Made by a program: the position numbers and the translations under genes. This document shows positions 10,188 through 18,630 of a stretch of 64,000 bases of DNA, piece after piece; within the stretch, counting starts at the first letter, position 1; each line of letters starts with the position of its first letter. The stretch comes from Cohnella endophytica (GTDB taxonomy: Bacteria > Bacillota > Bacilli > Paenibacillales > Paenibacillaceae): contig NZ_RBZM01000002.1 of the NCBI RefSeq assembly GCF_003628305.1, positions 434,001 through 498,000 of the forward strand, given 5' to 3'. Under the pieces are notes generated by a model, which saw only the letters and a list, made by a program, of their open reading frames with translations, did not search any database and was not told the origin of the DNA.

Positions 10188-10865
10188 ATGCAGCGACAGA
10201 TGCCGCAGCCTTTTCCTTGGAACAATGCATACTCTCAGCAGGCGAAACCGGAAGCGCCCGGTCCTTCCTCGGCGGAATGGCAAGCTTGGACGCAGCGGCT
10301 CTCTCAATCCGAACTTAAGCTACAGCAGATGACGGACCAGCTAACCAGAATGCAAAAGCAGCTCGACGAACTAAGCAGTAAGCCTCCACTCCACGTTGAA
10401 TACCATTTCGATCAATTGAAGGTTAACCGGTTGGAGGGCACGCTTAACGTCGGCATGTCCCCTCAAGGAATGCCCGGTATCGAATCGTTCGAGGCGCCCG
10501 ACCCATCTTGCTTCAAAATAAACGCGCCAGATCAAGCGAAGGAGCCTCCGATTCGCGAACTTCAGGCCGAGATGACGGCGGAGATGGACACGAAGTCCCC
10601 GGCCATGCTTTTCGAGATGGAGCGGCAATTCGACGTCTCGCTCGATGCCGACGAACGTCAAAAGGTGTTAGCGGACGTGAAACGGCAGTTGAACGAGCGC
10701 GTGCACTACTATGCTAGGACGATCGACTACCCTGCGGACGGCTCTGACGAAGAGCGCCGCAACTGGCAGGAATCGATTAAAGAAAAAACGAGACGCGACA
10801 TTAAGGGCGCGTTCTCGGCCTACTTAAGCAAACGAAAGCAAACTCGGAATACGGAAAGGGGATGA
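10188..10865 (+). CDS. gerPC: Spore germination protein GerPC
   Basis: A 225-residue, largely hydrophilic protein. After a Pro/Gln-rich N-terminus a coiled coil (about 30-65, LSQSELKLQQMTDQLTRMQ) is followed by the GerPC core YHFDQLKVNRLEGTLNVG (about 80-97), then a helical C-terminal domain. The frame is open to an ATG at 10170 that overlaps gerPB, but AGAAGGG is inside that extension and lies 6 bases before the ATG at 10188, so I take the latter. Third gene of the operon; probably the structural scaffold of the GerP complex. Confidence 0.88.
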   Translation: MQRQMPQPFPWNNAYSQQAKPEAPGPSSAEWQAWTQRLSQSELKLQQMTDQLTRMQKQLDELSSKPPLHVEYHFDQLKVNRLEGTLNVGMSPQGMPGIESFEAPDPSCFKINAPDQAKEPPIRELQAEMTAEMDTKSPAMLFEMERQFDVSLDADERQKVLADVKRQLNERVHYYARTIDYPADGSDEERRNWQESIKEKTRRDIKGAFSAYLSKRKQTRNTERG

Positions 10866-10874
10866 TGCGGACCC

Positions 10875-11081
10875 ATGGCCACTCCTATCGTGCTCAACGT
10901 GACGAACGGTCCGGTTAGCGTAGGTTGCATTTCTCTCATCGGCGTTTCCAGTTCTTCCTCGCTCTTGATCGGAGATACGGAATCCATCACGTTATATTCT
11001 TATTTCGATACTCCTCCCGAAGCGGTAATCATAGGTTCGCTAGCCCCGCTCCCGGCCTTGCCCGAGGAAAAGCTCGAATGA
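10875..11081 (+). CDS. gerPD: Spore germination protein GerPD
   Basis: A 68-residue protein with the GerPD core VSVGCISLIGVSSSSSLLIG and DTESI..YS.FDTPPEAVIIG. The family is about 60 residues; here there is a slightly longer C-terminus. Its stop overlaps the start of gerPE (ATGA at 11078-11081). Confidence 0.88.
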   Translation: MATPIVLNVTNGPVSVGCISLIGVSSSSSLLIGDTESITLYSYFDTPPEAVIIGSLAPLPALPEEKLE

Positions 11082-11461
11082 CGCTACAATGCAGGAACGC
11101 AAACGTGGGCTGGCTCTTCGTCAATACGGTAAGCTCCGCGGGAATCGTACAGCTCGGGGACGGCGAAGGAACGACTCAGAAATCCAAAGCATTGGCGGTT
11201 CAAAGCGCGATCCCGACCCACGAAGCTGACGAATTCAAATTCGCCGCCTATCCTCTCTATTACCTCCCCAAGCTATCGCTGAAGCCTTGCGTTCCCGTCA
11301 CGTTCCGGAGCCGCTCTCCGTGGCCCACGATTCAGATCGGATCTATTAGGACGTTGGGCGTTTCTTCTTCGTCGCTACTTCGGATCGGATGCAGCGGCCC
11401 TGTGGAAGGGGAAAACCGAATCAAGGACTTCCGTCAATTCAACAATCTGAACATTCGTTGA
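11078..11461 (+). CDS. gerPE: Spore germination protein GerPE
   Basis: A 127-residue protein, last of the operon. It has the GerPE layout: N-terminal VNTVSSAGIVQLGDGEG, then KALAVQSAIPTHEADEFKFA, and a C-terminal second copy of the IGSIRTLGVSSSSLLRIG beta motif shared with GerPB and GerPD. The frame is open far upstream in another gene's frame; the overlap with the gerPD stop fixes the start at 11078. No sixth gerP gene follows; the next gene is convergent 23 bases on. Confidence 0.85.
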   Translation: MTLQCRNANVGWLFVNTVSSAGIVQLGDGEGTTQKSKALAVQSAIPTHEADEFKFAAYPLYYLPKLSLKPCVPVTFRSRSPWPTIQIGSIRTLGVSSSSLLRIGCSGPVEGENRIKDFRQFNNLNIR

Positions 11462-11484
11462 ATGATTAACTGCGAACGAGCGAA

Positions 11485-13149
11485 TTAATAGGGGGCTGGA
11501 TTTATTTGGGCCAACTTCAAAGCAAGATGCAACTGCAGCCGTTCCTCCGGGTCGTCCAAGGAAACGCCTAGAATCGACTTCACTTTATCCAAGCGGTATA
11601 CGATCGTATTATAATGGGCGAAGAGCTTCTCGGAGGTTAGCTTGATATTGCCGTTGCATTGAAAGAACATTTCCAACGTCTCCACCAGACGTCCCCCGCC
11701 TTTGCGATCCGCTTGTTGGAGAGGAAACGCGTAGCGGTTCAAAAACTGCTCCCTTTCCTCGCCGGAAGGAATCAAGAAGAGCAAGGAATATACGCCTAAA
11801 GAATCGTAGGATATAATCTCTCCCGGCAAACCGCATACTTCCGTCACCTGTCTCGCCCTTCTCGCCTGTGCCCAGCTCCCTTGCAAATCTTCCGCGCGAT
11901 CGACGATTCTCCCGGCATATAGCTTTAGCTCGCGGTCGCCGAATAACAAGCGAAGCTCCTCGAGCAGCTTGGCGATCAACGAGGATGCCGATCCCGCAGC
12001 CGATTCTCCCGTGATCGGCAATATGATCGCCAGCTCATTGCCGACGTGCGCAGCGAGCAATCCGTCCGCCAAACGCAGCCTCTCCGAACGAAGTCTTCGC
12101 GCCATTTCCTTCAGTTTCTCCGCCGACTCCGGCTTGCGCCAGCCTACTAACAACGCGCACATCGGCGTCTTATCCGGAATCGCGCAGCCGCACACTTCCG
12201 CCCGTAATTTCCAATCCGTCTCCGTTACGATTTTTCCCGATAACCAGTCCTGAATAAATTGATCGAGATATTTCCCTTCGACCTCGCGAACCGCCTCGAC
12301 GTTCGCGAGCTCAAGACCGGCTAACGACGCTAACCGATCCACGCTTATGGCATCAATCGGTTGAATTTCCCGATTACGCTCGATCAACACCAAGCAGGCT
12401 TGCTTCGATTTTTGCGCGAGAACCGGGCTTACATAGGTTCGGTAGGCGTTCTGCAACAGCATGAACCCGCTGCTTACCCCTCTTCCGACTTGACGGAACG
12501 TGAGAGATTGCAGGAGCGGCCAATCGTCCGACGATTCCGGACTTCTTAATTGGGCGGATAGCCATGGTTTGTCGTTCTCGCGAACGATCGAGACCGGGTT
12601 GCCGAGCAAATCTTCCAGCGCGTCCAAGAACGCGTAGATCCCCCTGCCCTCGAGCAGCAAGCCCGTCATGCTCTGAATTCGGTTCTGCAAGTCCGCGAGC
12701 TGCGAAGATTCAAGCGCTAGCACGCGCTCCATGACGATACGGACCAAGTCGGATAACACGCAGTCCCCCGGCAACTCCAGCAAGGGCAACCCGTGCTTCT
12801 CCGCCTCCGCCACCACCTCCGGCGCCAACTCTTCGAAATAGCTCTTCGTGCGGATGCCGAGAGCGGCAACCCCTTGCTTCGCTAGCTCGGGCACGAATTG
12901 CAACAACTTCTCGGGTTCATCCCGGAAGGGATATCCCGTAGTCATCAGAAATTCTCCGGGTCTAATCCAAGAGAGCGAATTCGTCGCCTCCAATACATTC
13001 ACCCGGGTAATCGCCCGATGGATGCCCGTATCTCCGGTAACGATTCGCGCGTCTTTCAGAAAGGGAATATGGAGTAAATCCTTCACCGTGAACTGAACTT
13101 TATCCGATCGAATTGCTGGAAGCTTTTCTTTGCGCGGCATCATGGCCAT
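11485..13149 (-). CDS. PucR-family transcriptional regulator
   Basis: A 554-residue cytoplasmic regulator. Domains in order: N-terminal PucR (purine-catabolism regulator) ligand domain (about 18-140, FTVKDLLHIPFLKDARIVTGDTG), a middle GGDEF-like/CdaR domain (about 290-420), and a C-terminal helix-turn-helix of the PucR type (about 480-545, ETLEMFFQCNGNIKLTSEKL, HYNTIVYRLDKV). Such proteins control catabolism of purines, amino acids or other nitrogen sources. AAGGAGG lies 8-9 bases before the ATG at 13149. No obvious target gene is adjacent, so its effector is unknown. Confidence 0.88.
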   Translation of the reverse strand: MAMMPRKEKLPAIRSDKVQFTVKDLLHIPFLKDARIVTGDTGIHRAITRVNVLEATNSLSWIRPGEFLMTTGYPFRDEPEKLLQFVPELAKQGVAALGIRTKSYFEELAPEVVAEAEKHGLPLLELPGDCVLSDLVRIVMERVLALESSQLADLQNRIQSMTGLLLEGRGIYAFLDALEDLLGNPVSIVRENDKPWLSAQLRSPESSDDWPLLQSLTFRQVGRGVSSGFMLLQNAYRTYVSPVLAQKSKQACLVLIERNREIQPIDAISVDRLASLAGLELANVEAVREVEGKYLDQFIQDWLSGKIVTETDWKLRAEVCGCAIPDKTPMCALLVGWRKPESAEKLKEMARRLRSERLRLADGLLAAHVGNELAIILPITGESAAGSASSLIAKLLEELRLLFGDRELKLYAGRIVDRAEDLQGSWAQARRARQVTEVCGLPGEIISYDSLGVYSLLFLIPSGEEREQFLNRYAFPLQQADRKGGGRLVETLEMFFQCNGNIKLTSEKLFAHYNTIVYRLDKVKSILGVSLDDPEERLQLHLALKLAQINPAPY

Positions 13150-13369
13150 GAGGCTGCCTCCTTCTTGCGAACCGTTAACTGTATCGAGCGCGTGCGTCAG
13201 ATATAGTTACGTTCGTTTGACCATTTAACTCATTTTTCACTCTTGTGTTATATAATATAACATTATTTATACGATGTCTTTAGGAACTATCACTAGTAAT
13301 CGTAACTTTCGATTAGAAAAAGCTTGGATTGCTGTAAATAAACTTCATTAATAACCGCAAATAAAAAAA

Positions 13370-13396
13370 CCGAGCGGATGTCACTTATCCGCTCGG
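13370..13396 (-). terminator. Intrinsic terminator of the zinc-ribbon gene
   Basis: A 10-bp stem (CCGAGCGGAT / ATCCGCTCGG) followed on the minus strand by a run of seven T lies 28 bases past the stop of the zinc-ribbon gene. The 220 bases between here and the PucR start (13150-13369) are AT-rich and hold no gene that I can see. Confidence 0.85.
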
Positions 13397-13423
13397 TTCC
13401 TTATTTCGTTCGTGTCGAACTCG

Positions 13424-13975
13424 TTATTGCGTCGCTTGCCCGCAAGCCGGGCAGAAATGGCTATCCGCATAGAGCGGCGTACCGCAACTCTTGCACACTT
13501 GACGTTGATCCACGCGAACAGCTTCTTCCGAGACTTCGCCATCCGGATAGTCCGCATGTTCCGATTCCGGCAAGTAAGGGTCTACTTGAATCGGATCCTT
13601 GACGATTACGGGATCCGGGAATCGATTGCCGCAGGAAGGGCAGAACTTCGTATCCGCGGATACCCGATTGCCGCAAACGCAATCCTTCTCGTTGCGTATC
13701 GCCTTGATCCGGTCGTTAAGAGCGGAGATCTCTTCTTGGATGGCCGTGATTTCGGCGCATCTGGGGAGAACCTTCGCTTCGGCTTGGGACAAATCCTGGA
13801 CCTGATAACCTTCGTATACGGATTCGCCGATAATCGCGAACAATTTTTCGATTTCTTTGCGTTTACCGGAGATTTGGGCGTTTAACCTCGTTACTTCCAC
13901 CGTTTGCTGCGCTTTCTCGGTCGCCGTCGAAACGCCTTTGCTGACGGTTTCCTTCAAGTTCTTAAAGAAACTCAT
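13424..13975 (-). CDS. Zinc-ribbon protein with N-terminal coiled coil
   Basis: A 183-residue soluble protein. Residues 1-95 are amphipathic/coiled coil (SFFKNLKETVSKGVSTAT, then QISGKRKEIEKLF and ITAIQEEISALNDRIKAI). Two zinc ribbons follow: CVCG...CPSCG (about 99-116) and CKSCG...CPACG (about 161-180), each with four cysteines in two CxxC knuckles, with an acidic linker between them. This layout is typical of Bacillales zinc-ribbon proteins of unknown role. Zinc binding is a firm inference; function is unknown. Single-gene unit with its own terminator. Confidence 0.8.
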   Translation of the reverse strand: MSFFKNLKETVSKGVSTATEKAQQTVEVTRLNAQISGKRKEIEKLFAIIGESVYEGYQVQDLSQAEAKVLPRCAEITAIQEEISALNDRIKAIRNEKDCVCGNRVSADTKFCPSCGNRFPDPVIVKDPIQVDPYLPESEHADYPDGEVSEEAVRVDQRQVCKSCGTPLYADSHFCPACGQATQ

Positions 13976-14052
13976 TGCACTTCACTCCTCTCTCTTGCTT
14001 ATTATCTCATACGAAGAGTCATTACACATGGTTCCTCAATCCCAATAAATTA

Positions 14053-14090
14053 AACCGCGCCCCCTGCCGGATAGACAGAAGAGCGCGGTT
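14053..14090 (-). terminator. Hairpin after the GH42 gene
   Basis: An 8-bp stem (AACCGCGC / GCGCGGTT) with a 22-base loop and a T/A-rich tail on the minus strand lies 14 bases beyond the stop of the beta-galactosidase gene. Confidence 0.6.
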
Positions 14091-14103
14091 AGCCGTTACT
14101 GGG

Positions 14104-16149
14104 TTATTTTACCGTCTTTATGATCCATAGATCCCTGCCGGCTAACTCGGCCGAACCGGACAGCGCGCGCCCGGTTAGCATATCCGTTCCGGATTGTTGT
14201 CCGAGATCAACGACAACGGAATTCGCGTTATGATTCAAAACGAACAAATAGCCTTCTCCATCCTTCTCGCGAAGCGACGCTTCCACGCCTTGCTGCGCCA
14301 CGCCCAACAAAGGTTCGATGCCGCTGGCCGCACACAAGCTCGGAAGCCAATCTTGGAGGAACGCGGCTTCCGGACTCGTCGCCACGTACCAAGCCTGACC
14401 GTTGCCGAATTTGTTCACCGTTAATGCAGGCATGCCTTGATAGAAATCTTCGCCGTACTCCGCGATTACCTCCGCGCCTTCGGAGTGGATCAGATCGCAG
14501 AGCATTCCGCAGACATAGGAATTCTTAATCCCATGAGCCGGGGAATTCAATCGAATGCGGTTATTCTGGGACGGCAACAACGCGTCGATTTCCTCCGACC
14601 AAATCCCGAGCAGCTTGCGCAGCTCTCCCGGATAACCTCCGAGCGTCACGATATCGTTCTCGTTGACGATCCCGCTGAAGTACGTCGTAACGAACGTCCC
14701 TCCGTCTTGCACGTATTGTTCCAACCGATTCGCGACGCCGGGCTTAATCATATACATGACCGGGGCAAGCACGAGGCCATATTCGCTCAGATCGGCATCC
14801 ACCCCCACGACGTCGACGGCAATGTTGGCTCCATAGAGAGCGGCGTAATACTTATGAAGCTCTTCCACGTATTTCAACGCGACCGTAGGTCCGCTCGACA
14901 ATTCAACCGCCCACCAGTTGTCCCAGTCGAACAGAATGGCTACTTTCGCTTTTACCCGGGCGTCCAGCAAACAATCCCCAAGCTTGAACAACTCCGCCCC
15001 TAGCTCCGCGCTTTCCCGGAATACTCGGGTGTGTTCGTGGCCGACATGCTCGATGACCGCGCCGTGATACTTCTCGCACGCACCCACGGAGCGGCGCAAT
15101 TGGAAGAACATAACCGTATCCGCGCCGCGCGCGACCGCTTGGTAGCTCCACAAACGCATAACGCCTGGACGCTTCAACGAATTGTATGGCTGCCAATTTT
15201 GCTGACTTGGCGTCTGTTCCATAAGCATGAACGGCAGGCCATCCTTTAATCCGCGCATCAAGTCGTGCATCATTGCCGTGTAACTATAAGGCGTGTCCAG
15301 CGACGGGTAGTTATCCCAAGAGACCACGTCCAGATGCTTCGCCCACTTCTGATAATCCAGCTCTTTGTACGCGCCCATCAGGTTCGTCGTAATCGGCACC
15401 TCGGGCGTATGCTTCTTAATCGCATCGTACTCCAGCTTATAACAATCCAGCAGGCTATCCGATTGGAAACGGCAATAGTCTAGCGAGATGCCTTGGAAAT
15501 TCGTCGCCGTACGACCGTTATAACCTCTCCATTCCTCGCTCAGCGAATTGGGCGGCACGATCTCTTCCCATTCGTAGAACGTGTGCCCCCAGAAGCTCGC
15601 GTTCCAAGCTTGGTTCACCGCCTCGATAGAGCCGTATCGTTGTTGCAGCCATACGCGAAATGCCGTAGCGCAATTATCGCAATAGCAGTAACCGCCATAC
15701 TCGTTGGAAATATGCCAGATCAGCAGCGCCGGATGATCCTTGTACCGTTCCGCCAATTTATCCGCCATCCGAACGGAATACTTGCGGTACGTCGGACTAT
15801 TCGGGCAACTATTGTGGCGTCCTCCGAACTTCCGCTTGCGCCCGTCGAAATCGACCCTCAGCACGTCCGGGTACTTTCTCGCCATCCAAGCCGGATGCGC
15901 CGCCGTGCTCGTAGCTAGGCAAACGCCGACCCCGTCCGCGCGAAGCTTGTCCATCATCTCGTCGAGCCAGCCGAATTCGTACGTTTGCTCGTCAGGTTGA
16001 TTGTTCGCCCATGCGAATACGTTCAGCGTCGCGACATCGATTCCCGCGAGCTTGAACATCCTTAAGTCTTCGTCCCAGACCGGCTTCTCCCATTGGTCGG
16101 GATTGTAATCCCCGCCGTACCATATTTTCGGTTTCCGTTCGTTGATCAT
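14104..16149 (-). CDS. GH42 beta-galactosidase
   Basis: A 681-residue cytoplasmic glycoside hydrolase that cleaves beta-galactosides, often short galacto-oligosaccharides from plant pectin. TIM-barrel domain about 1-385 starts WYGGDYNPDQW; the acid/base is E150 in WHISNEYGG and the nucleophile E311 in LMEQTPS. Cysteines C115, C155, C157 and C160 match the structural zinc cluster of GH42 enzymes. A trimerisation domain (about 390-600) and small C-terminal beta domain follow. No signal peptide. It is divergent from an AraC regulator 129 bases away, which probably controls it. Confidence 0.95.
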   Translation of the reverse strand: MINERKPKIWYGGDYNPDQWEKPVWDEDLRMFKLAGIDVATLNVFAWANNQPDEQTYEFGWLDEMMDKLRADGVGVCLATSTAAHPAWMARKYPDVLRVDFDGRKRKFGGRHNSCPNSPTYRKYSVRMADKLAERYKDHPALLIWHISNEYGGYCYCDNCATAFRVWLQQRYGSIEAVNQAWNASFWGHTFYEWEEIVPPNSLSEEWRGYNGRTATNFQGISLDYCRFQSDSLLDCYKLEYDAIKKHTPEVPITTNLMGAYKELDYQKWAKHLDVVSWDNYPSLDTPYSYTAMMHDLMRGLKDGLPFMLMEQTPSQQNWQPYNSLKRPGVMRLWSYQAVARGADTVMFFQLRRSVGACEKYHGAVIEHVGHEHTRVFRESAELGAELFKLGDCLLDARVKAKVAILFDWDNWWAVELSSGPTVALKYVEELHKYYAALYGANIAVDVVGVDADLSEYGLVLAPVMYMIKPGVANRLEQYVQDGGTFVTTYFSGIVNENDIVTLGGYPGELRKLLGIWSEEIDALLPSQNNRIRLNSPAHGIKNSYVCGMLCDLIHSEGAEVIAEYGEDFYQGMPALTVNKFGNGQAWYVATSPEAAFLQDWLPSLCAASGIEPLLGVAQQGVEASLREKDGEGYLFVLNHNANSVVVDLGQQSGTDMLTGRALSGSAELAGRDLWIIKTVK

Positions 16150-16278
16150 ATCGGCACACCTCGTTTATCGAATATGGATATCGTAAAATGTCGCTTCACC
16201 GTTTATTATAAGAGTATCGAATTCCCGTTCCTATATAATAAATAAGCTATCGCATATAACAATATGGAGGTTTTCCGC

Positions 16279-17115
16279 ATGTTGCGAAGAACCGTATATC
16301 CGACGCCGGCGGAATCGTTGCCCTTGCAATTGGAGACGATCGGACTTAATCCGGAGCAAGAACCGATTCAACGTCCCGATGGTTACCCGCTCTTCCATTG
16401 GTTGCAAACGATCGAAGGCGAAGGCGAATTGAATGTGCAAGGCAAGCTGCATAAACTTCCCGAACGCTCCGGCGTTCTGCTACATCCTAATGTCGAGCAT
16501 TCCTACTCCGCCAAGAGTTCGAATTGGAAAACCTATTACGTTACCTTTACCGGAACGCAAGCCGTCCGATTCGTCATTGAATTGCTCGGCGCCCCGTCCG
16601 ACAAAATCCAGTGGGATCGGGACGACGACGAAATTACGATTCAGCTAGAGTGCATCCTACAGCTAGCTGAATCAGGCTCGGACCCTTCCGGTTGGAAAAG
16701 CTCGGCCGAGCTTTATCGTTTCCTGACGCTACTCAAGACGAACGGGAGAAAAAACCATCTCCCTTCGATATCCCGGAGGCTGGAGCGAATCCAGCAACTG
16801 CTCGAATGGCTGGAAACGCAATACGCCAACCCCGAAGTAGGGTTGGCGATGATGGCCGAGCGTTTACATATCGGAGAAAGGCAGCTTAACGAGCGTTTCA
16901 GAGAGCTATTCGGGCAGACGGCTTACGCTTACTTGATCCAGTTGCGACTGCGCAAGGCGAAAGAGTGGTTGCCCGCCCGACCGGACTGGACCGTACGCAG
17001 AATCGGCGAAGCCGTCGGCTTCCGCGATGCCAGCCACTTCGTCGCGACCTTCCGCCAGAAGGAAGGCATGACGCCTGAACAATACCGCAGACTTCACGGT
17101 CCTTCCTTGGGGTAG
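16279..17115 (+). CDS. AraC-family transcriptional regulator
   Basis: A 278-residue regulator: N-terminal cupin sensor domain (about 5-150, with GYPLFHWLQTIEGEGEL and a PNVEHSY metal/sugar pocket-like motif) and a C-terminal double helix-turn-helix (about 185-275, ending FRDASHFVATFRQKEGMTPEQYRR). The frame opens at an ATG at 16264, but that codon is part of the Shine-Dalgarno ATGGAGG; the ATG at 16279 is 8 bases from GGAGG. Divergent from the GH42 beta-galactosidase, its likely target. The last 22 bases overlap the convergent DUF1361 gene. Confidence 0.88.
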   Translation: MLRRTVYPTPAESLPLQLETIGLNPEQEPIQRPDGYPLFHWLQTIEGEGELNVQGKLHKLPERSGVLLHPNVEHSYSAKSSNWKTYYVTFTGTQAVRFVIELLGAPSDKIQWDRDDDEITIQLECILQLAESGSDPSGWKSSAELYRFLTLLKTNGRKNHLPSISRRLERIQQLLEWLETQYANPEVGLAMMAERLHIGERQLNERFRELFGQTAYAYLIQLRLRKAKEWLPARPDWTVRRIGEAVGFRDASHFVATFRQKEGMTPEQYRRLHGPSLG

Positions 17116-17855
17116 GCTTCTCCGAAGGAGCGACTCGTCATGGCGTAACGGTTGCGATGATTGCCAAGCACGTATAAAGACAAGTAAATAATCAAAATAA
17201 AGATACCGAATAACATCGTAAAAATAAACGCGCGGCGATTGATGCCCTCGATGACGCCCTCGATAAGCCGAAACGGACTGAGAACGTCCCAGCTATTCAA
17301 CCGAACGACCCGACCCAGATAGACGCCGAATCCGCCCAAGAAAGAGACTACGAGAATGAAAATCCAGCCCGCGAACACGTTCGAATAGTAACTGACGATC
17401 GCATGGAAGTGTCGCATGGAAAGGTAACCGAGCAGCAACCCGCACCACGAGAACAGGAAGAAGAGCACGAGATCGTACCAAACGAGCAGATCGTCCTCGC
17501 GATTATAGATTCGATAACGATTGCTGAAAATGAGATGTATAAAGTCAGTCGTTAAATATGGTGCATTCGGATAAAGGAGCAACCACGCGACTCCGAGCAC
17601 GACAAGCCCGACCGTGAGCGTGGAGCGCCGTCTCGTCACTCGGATGAAAGCCAAAGCCGTCATCGATACGGCGAGAGGCAGCCAAGCAAGGAACAGATTC
17701 CACAACAGAAAACGGTACTGCACGTACTCCAGTTGATTAGCCCTGATGACGATCAGGAACGCGCACAGTACGGACGTGGCGGTTAGAACGTAAAATAAAG
17801 GATTTACGATCGGCGTTGCGATTAGCGGAACTTCCTTTTCCCTCATCCGGTCCAT
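17094..17855 (-). CDS. DUF1361 membrane protein
   Basis: A 253-residue integral membrane protein with about seven hydrophobic helices. It has the DUF1361 features: RFLLWNLFLAWLPL, the W-LLYPNAPYLTTDFIHL segment and HRNRYAM near the C-terminus. The frame is open upstream, but a SigA promoter (17891-17919) lies inside that extension, so the real start must be downstream; ATG 17855 has GAGG 6 bases upstream (ATG 17846 is the alternative). Function of DUF1361 is not known. Its 3' end overlaps the AraC gene by 22 bases. Confidence 0.82.
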   Translation of the reverse strand: MDRMREKEVPLIATPIVNPLFYVLTATSVLCAFLIVIRANQLEYVQYRFLLWNLFLAWLPLAVSMTALAFIRVTRRRSTLTVGLVVLGVAWLLLYPNAPYLTTDFIHLIFSNRYRIYNREDDLLVWYDLVLFFLFSWCGLLLGYLSMRHFHAIVSYYSNVFAGWIFILVVSFLGGFGVYLGRVVRLNSWDVLSPFRLIEGVIEGINRRAFIFTMLFGIFILIIYLSLYVLGNHRNRYAMTSRSFGEAYPKEGP

Positions 17856-17890
17856 CACCTTCCTCGTCGGAAAATTTCCACAATATACAT

Positions 17891-17919
17891 ATTGTATCAT
17901 TTTAACCCTTGTCGCACAA
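17891..17919 (-). promoter_or_regulatory. SigA promoter of the DUF1361 gene
   Basis: Minus strand TTGTGC (17914-17919), 17-base spacer, TACAAT (17891-17896). It lies about 36 bases before the chosen start codon. Confidence 0.65.
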
Positions 17920-17943
17920 ACCTCCCCTCTTTTCGACAAAAAA

Positions 17944-17974
17944 ATCCCGGCAAGCCTGGCTGGCTTACCGGGAT
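17944..17974 (-). terminator. Intrinsic terminator of the main pilus operon
   Basis: Stem ATCCCGG..AAGCC / GGCTT..CCGGGAT followed by a minus-strand T-run (A-run 17938-17943), 23 bases past the pilO stop. Confidence 0.85.
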
Positions 17975-17997
17975 CCTATCTTATCGAAGCTTTTCCG

Positions 17998-18630
17998 TTA
18001 ATCGTTGTAAGGCTGCAACACGTGGTCGACCATATCGCGGTAGGACGGATCGTAAAAAGCGGTAAACGCGACGTTCACGACGATCGGCTTGTCTATCGCC
18101 GAAGCAACCGGTTTACTAATATCGAAAGTATCGATCGAGATCAAGCGCGGAAGCTTTTGCACCTGATCTAGCCAAGCGAGGAGCGAAGAATACTTGCCTT
18201 CAAGTACTACATTCACTTTAAGCTCTTTTACCGACGGGTAAGGATTCGTTTCTCCTCCGATGATCGAATAGAGCGTATTTTTGTTATCGCCGCCTTCTCC
18301 CCCGCCGGTCGCGAACGTTACGTTCTGCAAGTCGATGCCGTTCGCCTTGTCGATTTCATTTATATCCAATAGCACTTGCTCGGTATTGTCCGTTAGCGGA
18401 AGCGCGGCTTGAACTCGATCCTGGGAGTATTCGCTGCGCGTCTCCTGTTTCTGCTCGACCTTCGATTGCACCAAGTCGATCTGGCCCTGAACGCGAGCGA
18501 GCTCCTCTCGGTTGGCAGAAATCTCATCGGACGTCGGCTGAATAAGCAGCAAGTAGAATAGAAGCAGCAGAATAAACAGAAAAGCAAAGCCGACCATGGC
18601 AACGGAGCGGTTTCTACGAATGATTTCCAT
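17998..18630 (-). CDS. pilO: Type IV pilus inner-membrane protein PilO
   Basis: A 210-residue bitopic protein: short cytoplasmic N-terminus, one membrane helix (about 11-31, VAMVGFAFLFILLLLFYLLL), coiled coil (about 33-70) and a ferredoxin-like C-terminal domain with the conserved LxxLLxWLDQVQKLPRLISIDTFDIS segment. PilO pairs with PilN to form the alignment complex linking the cytoplasmic PilM ring to the pilus. Its start overlaps the end of the pilM-pilN gene by 17 bases. Last gene of the operon, with a terminator just after. Confidence 0.88.
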   Translation of the reverse strand: MEIIRRNRSVAMVGFAFLFILLLLFYLLLIQPTSDEISANREELARVQGQIDLVQSKVEQKQETRSEYSQDRVQAALPLTDNTEQVLLDINEIDKANGIDLQNVTFATGGGEGGDNKNTLYSIIGGETNPYPSVKELKVNVVLEGKYSSLLAWLDQVQKLPRLISIDTFDISKPVASAIDKPIVVNVAFTAFYDPSYRDMVDHVLQPYND

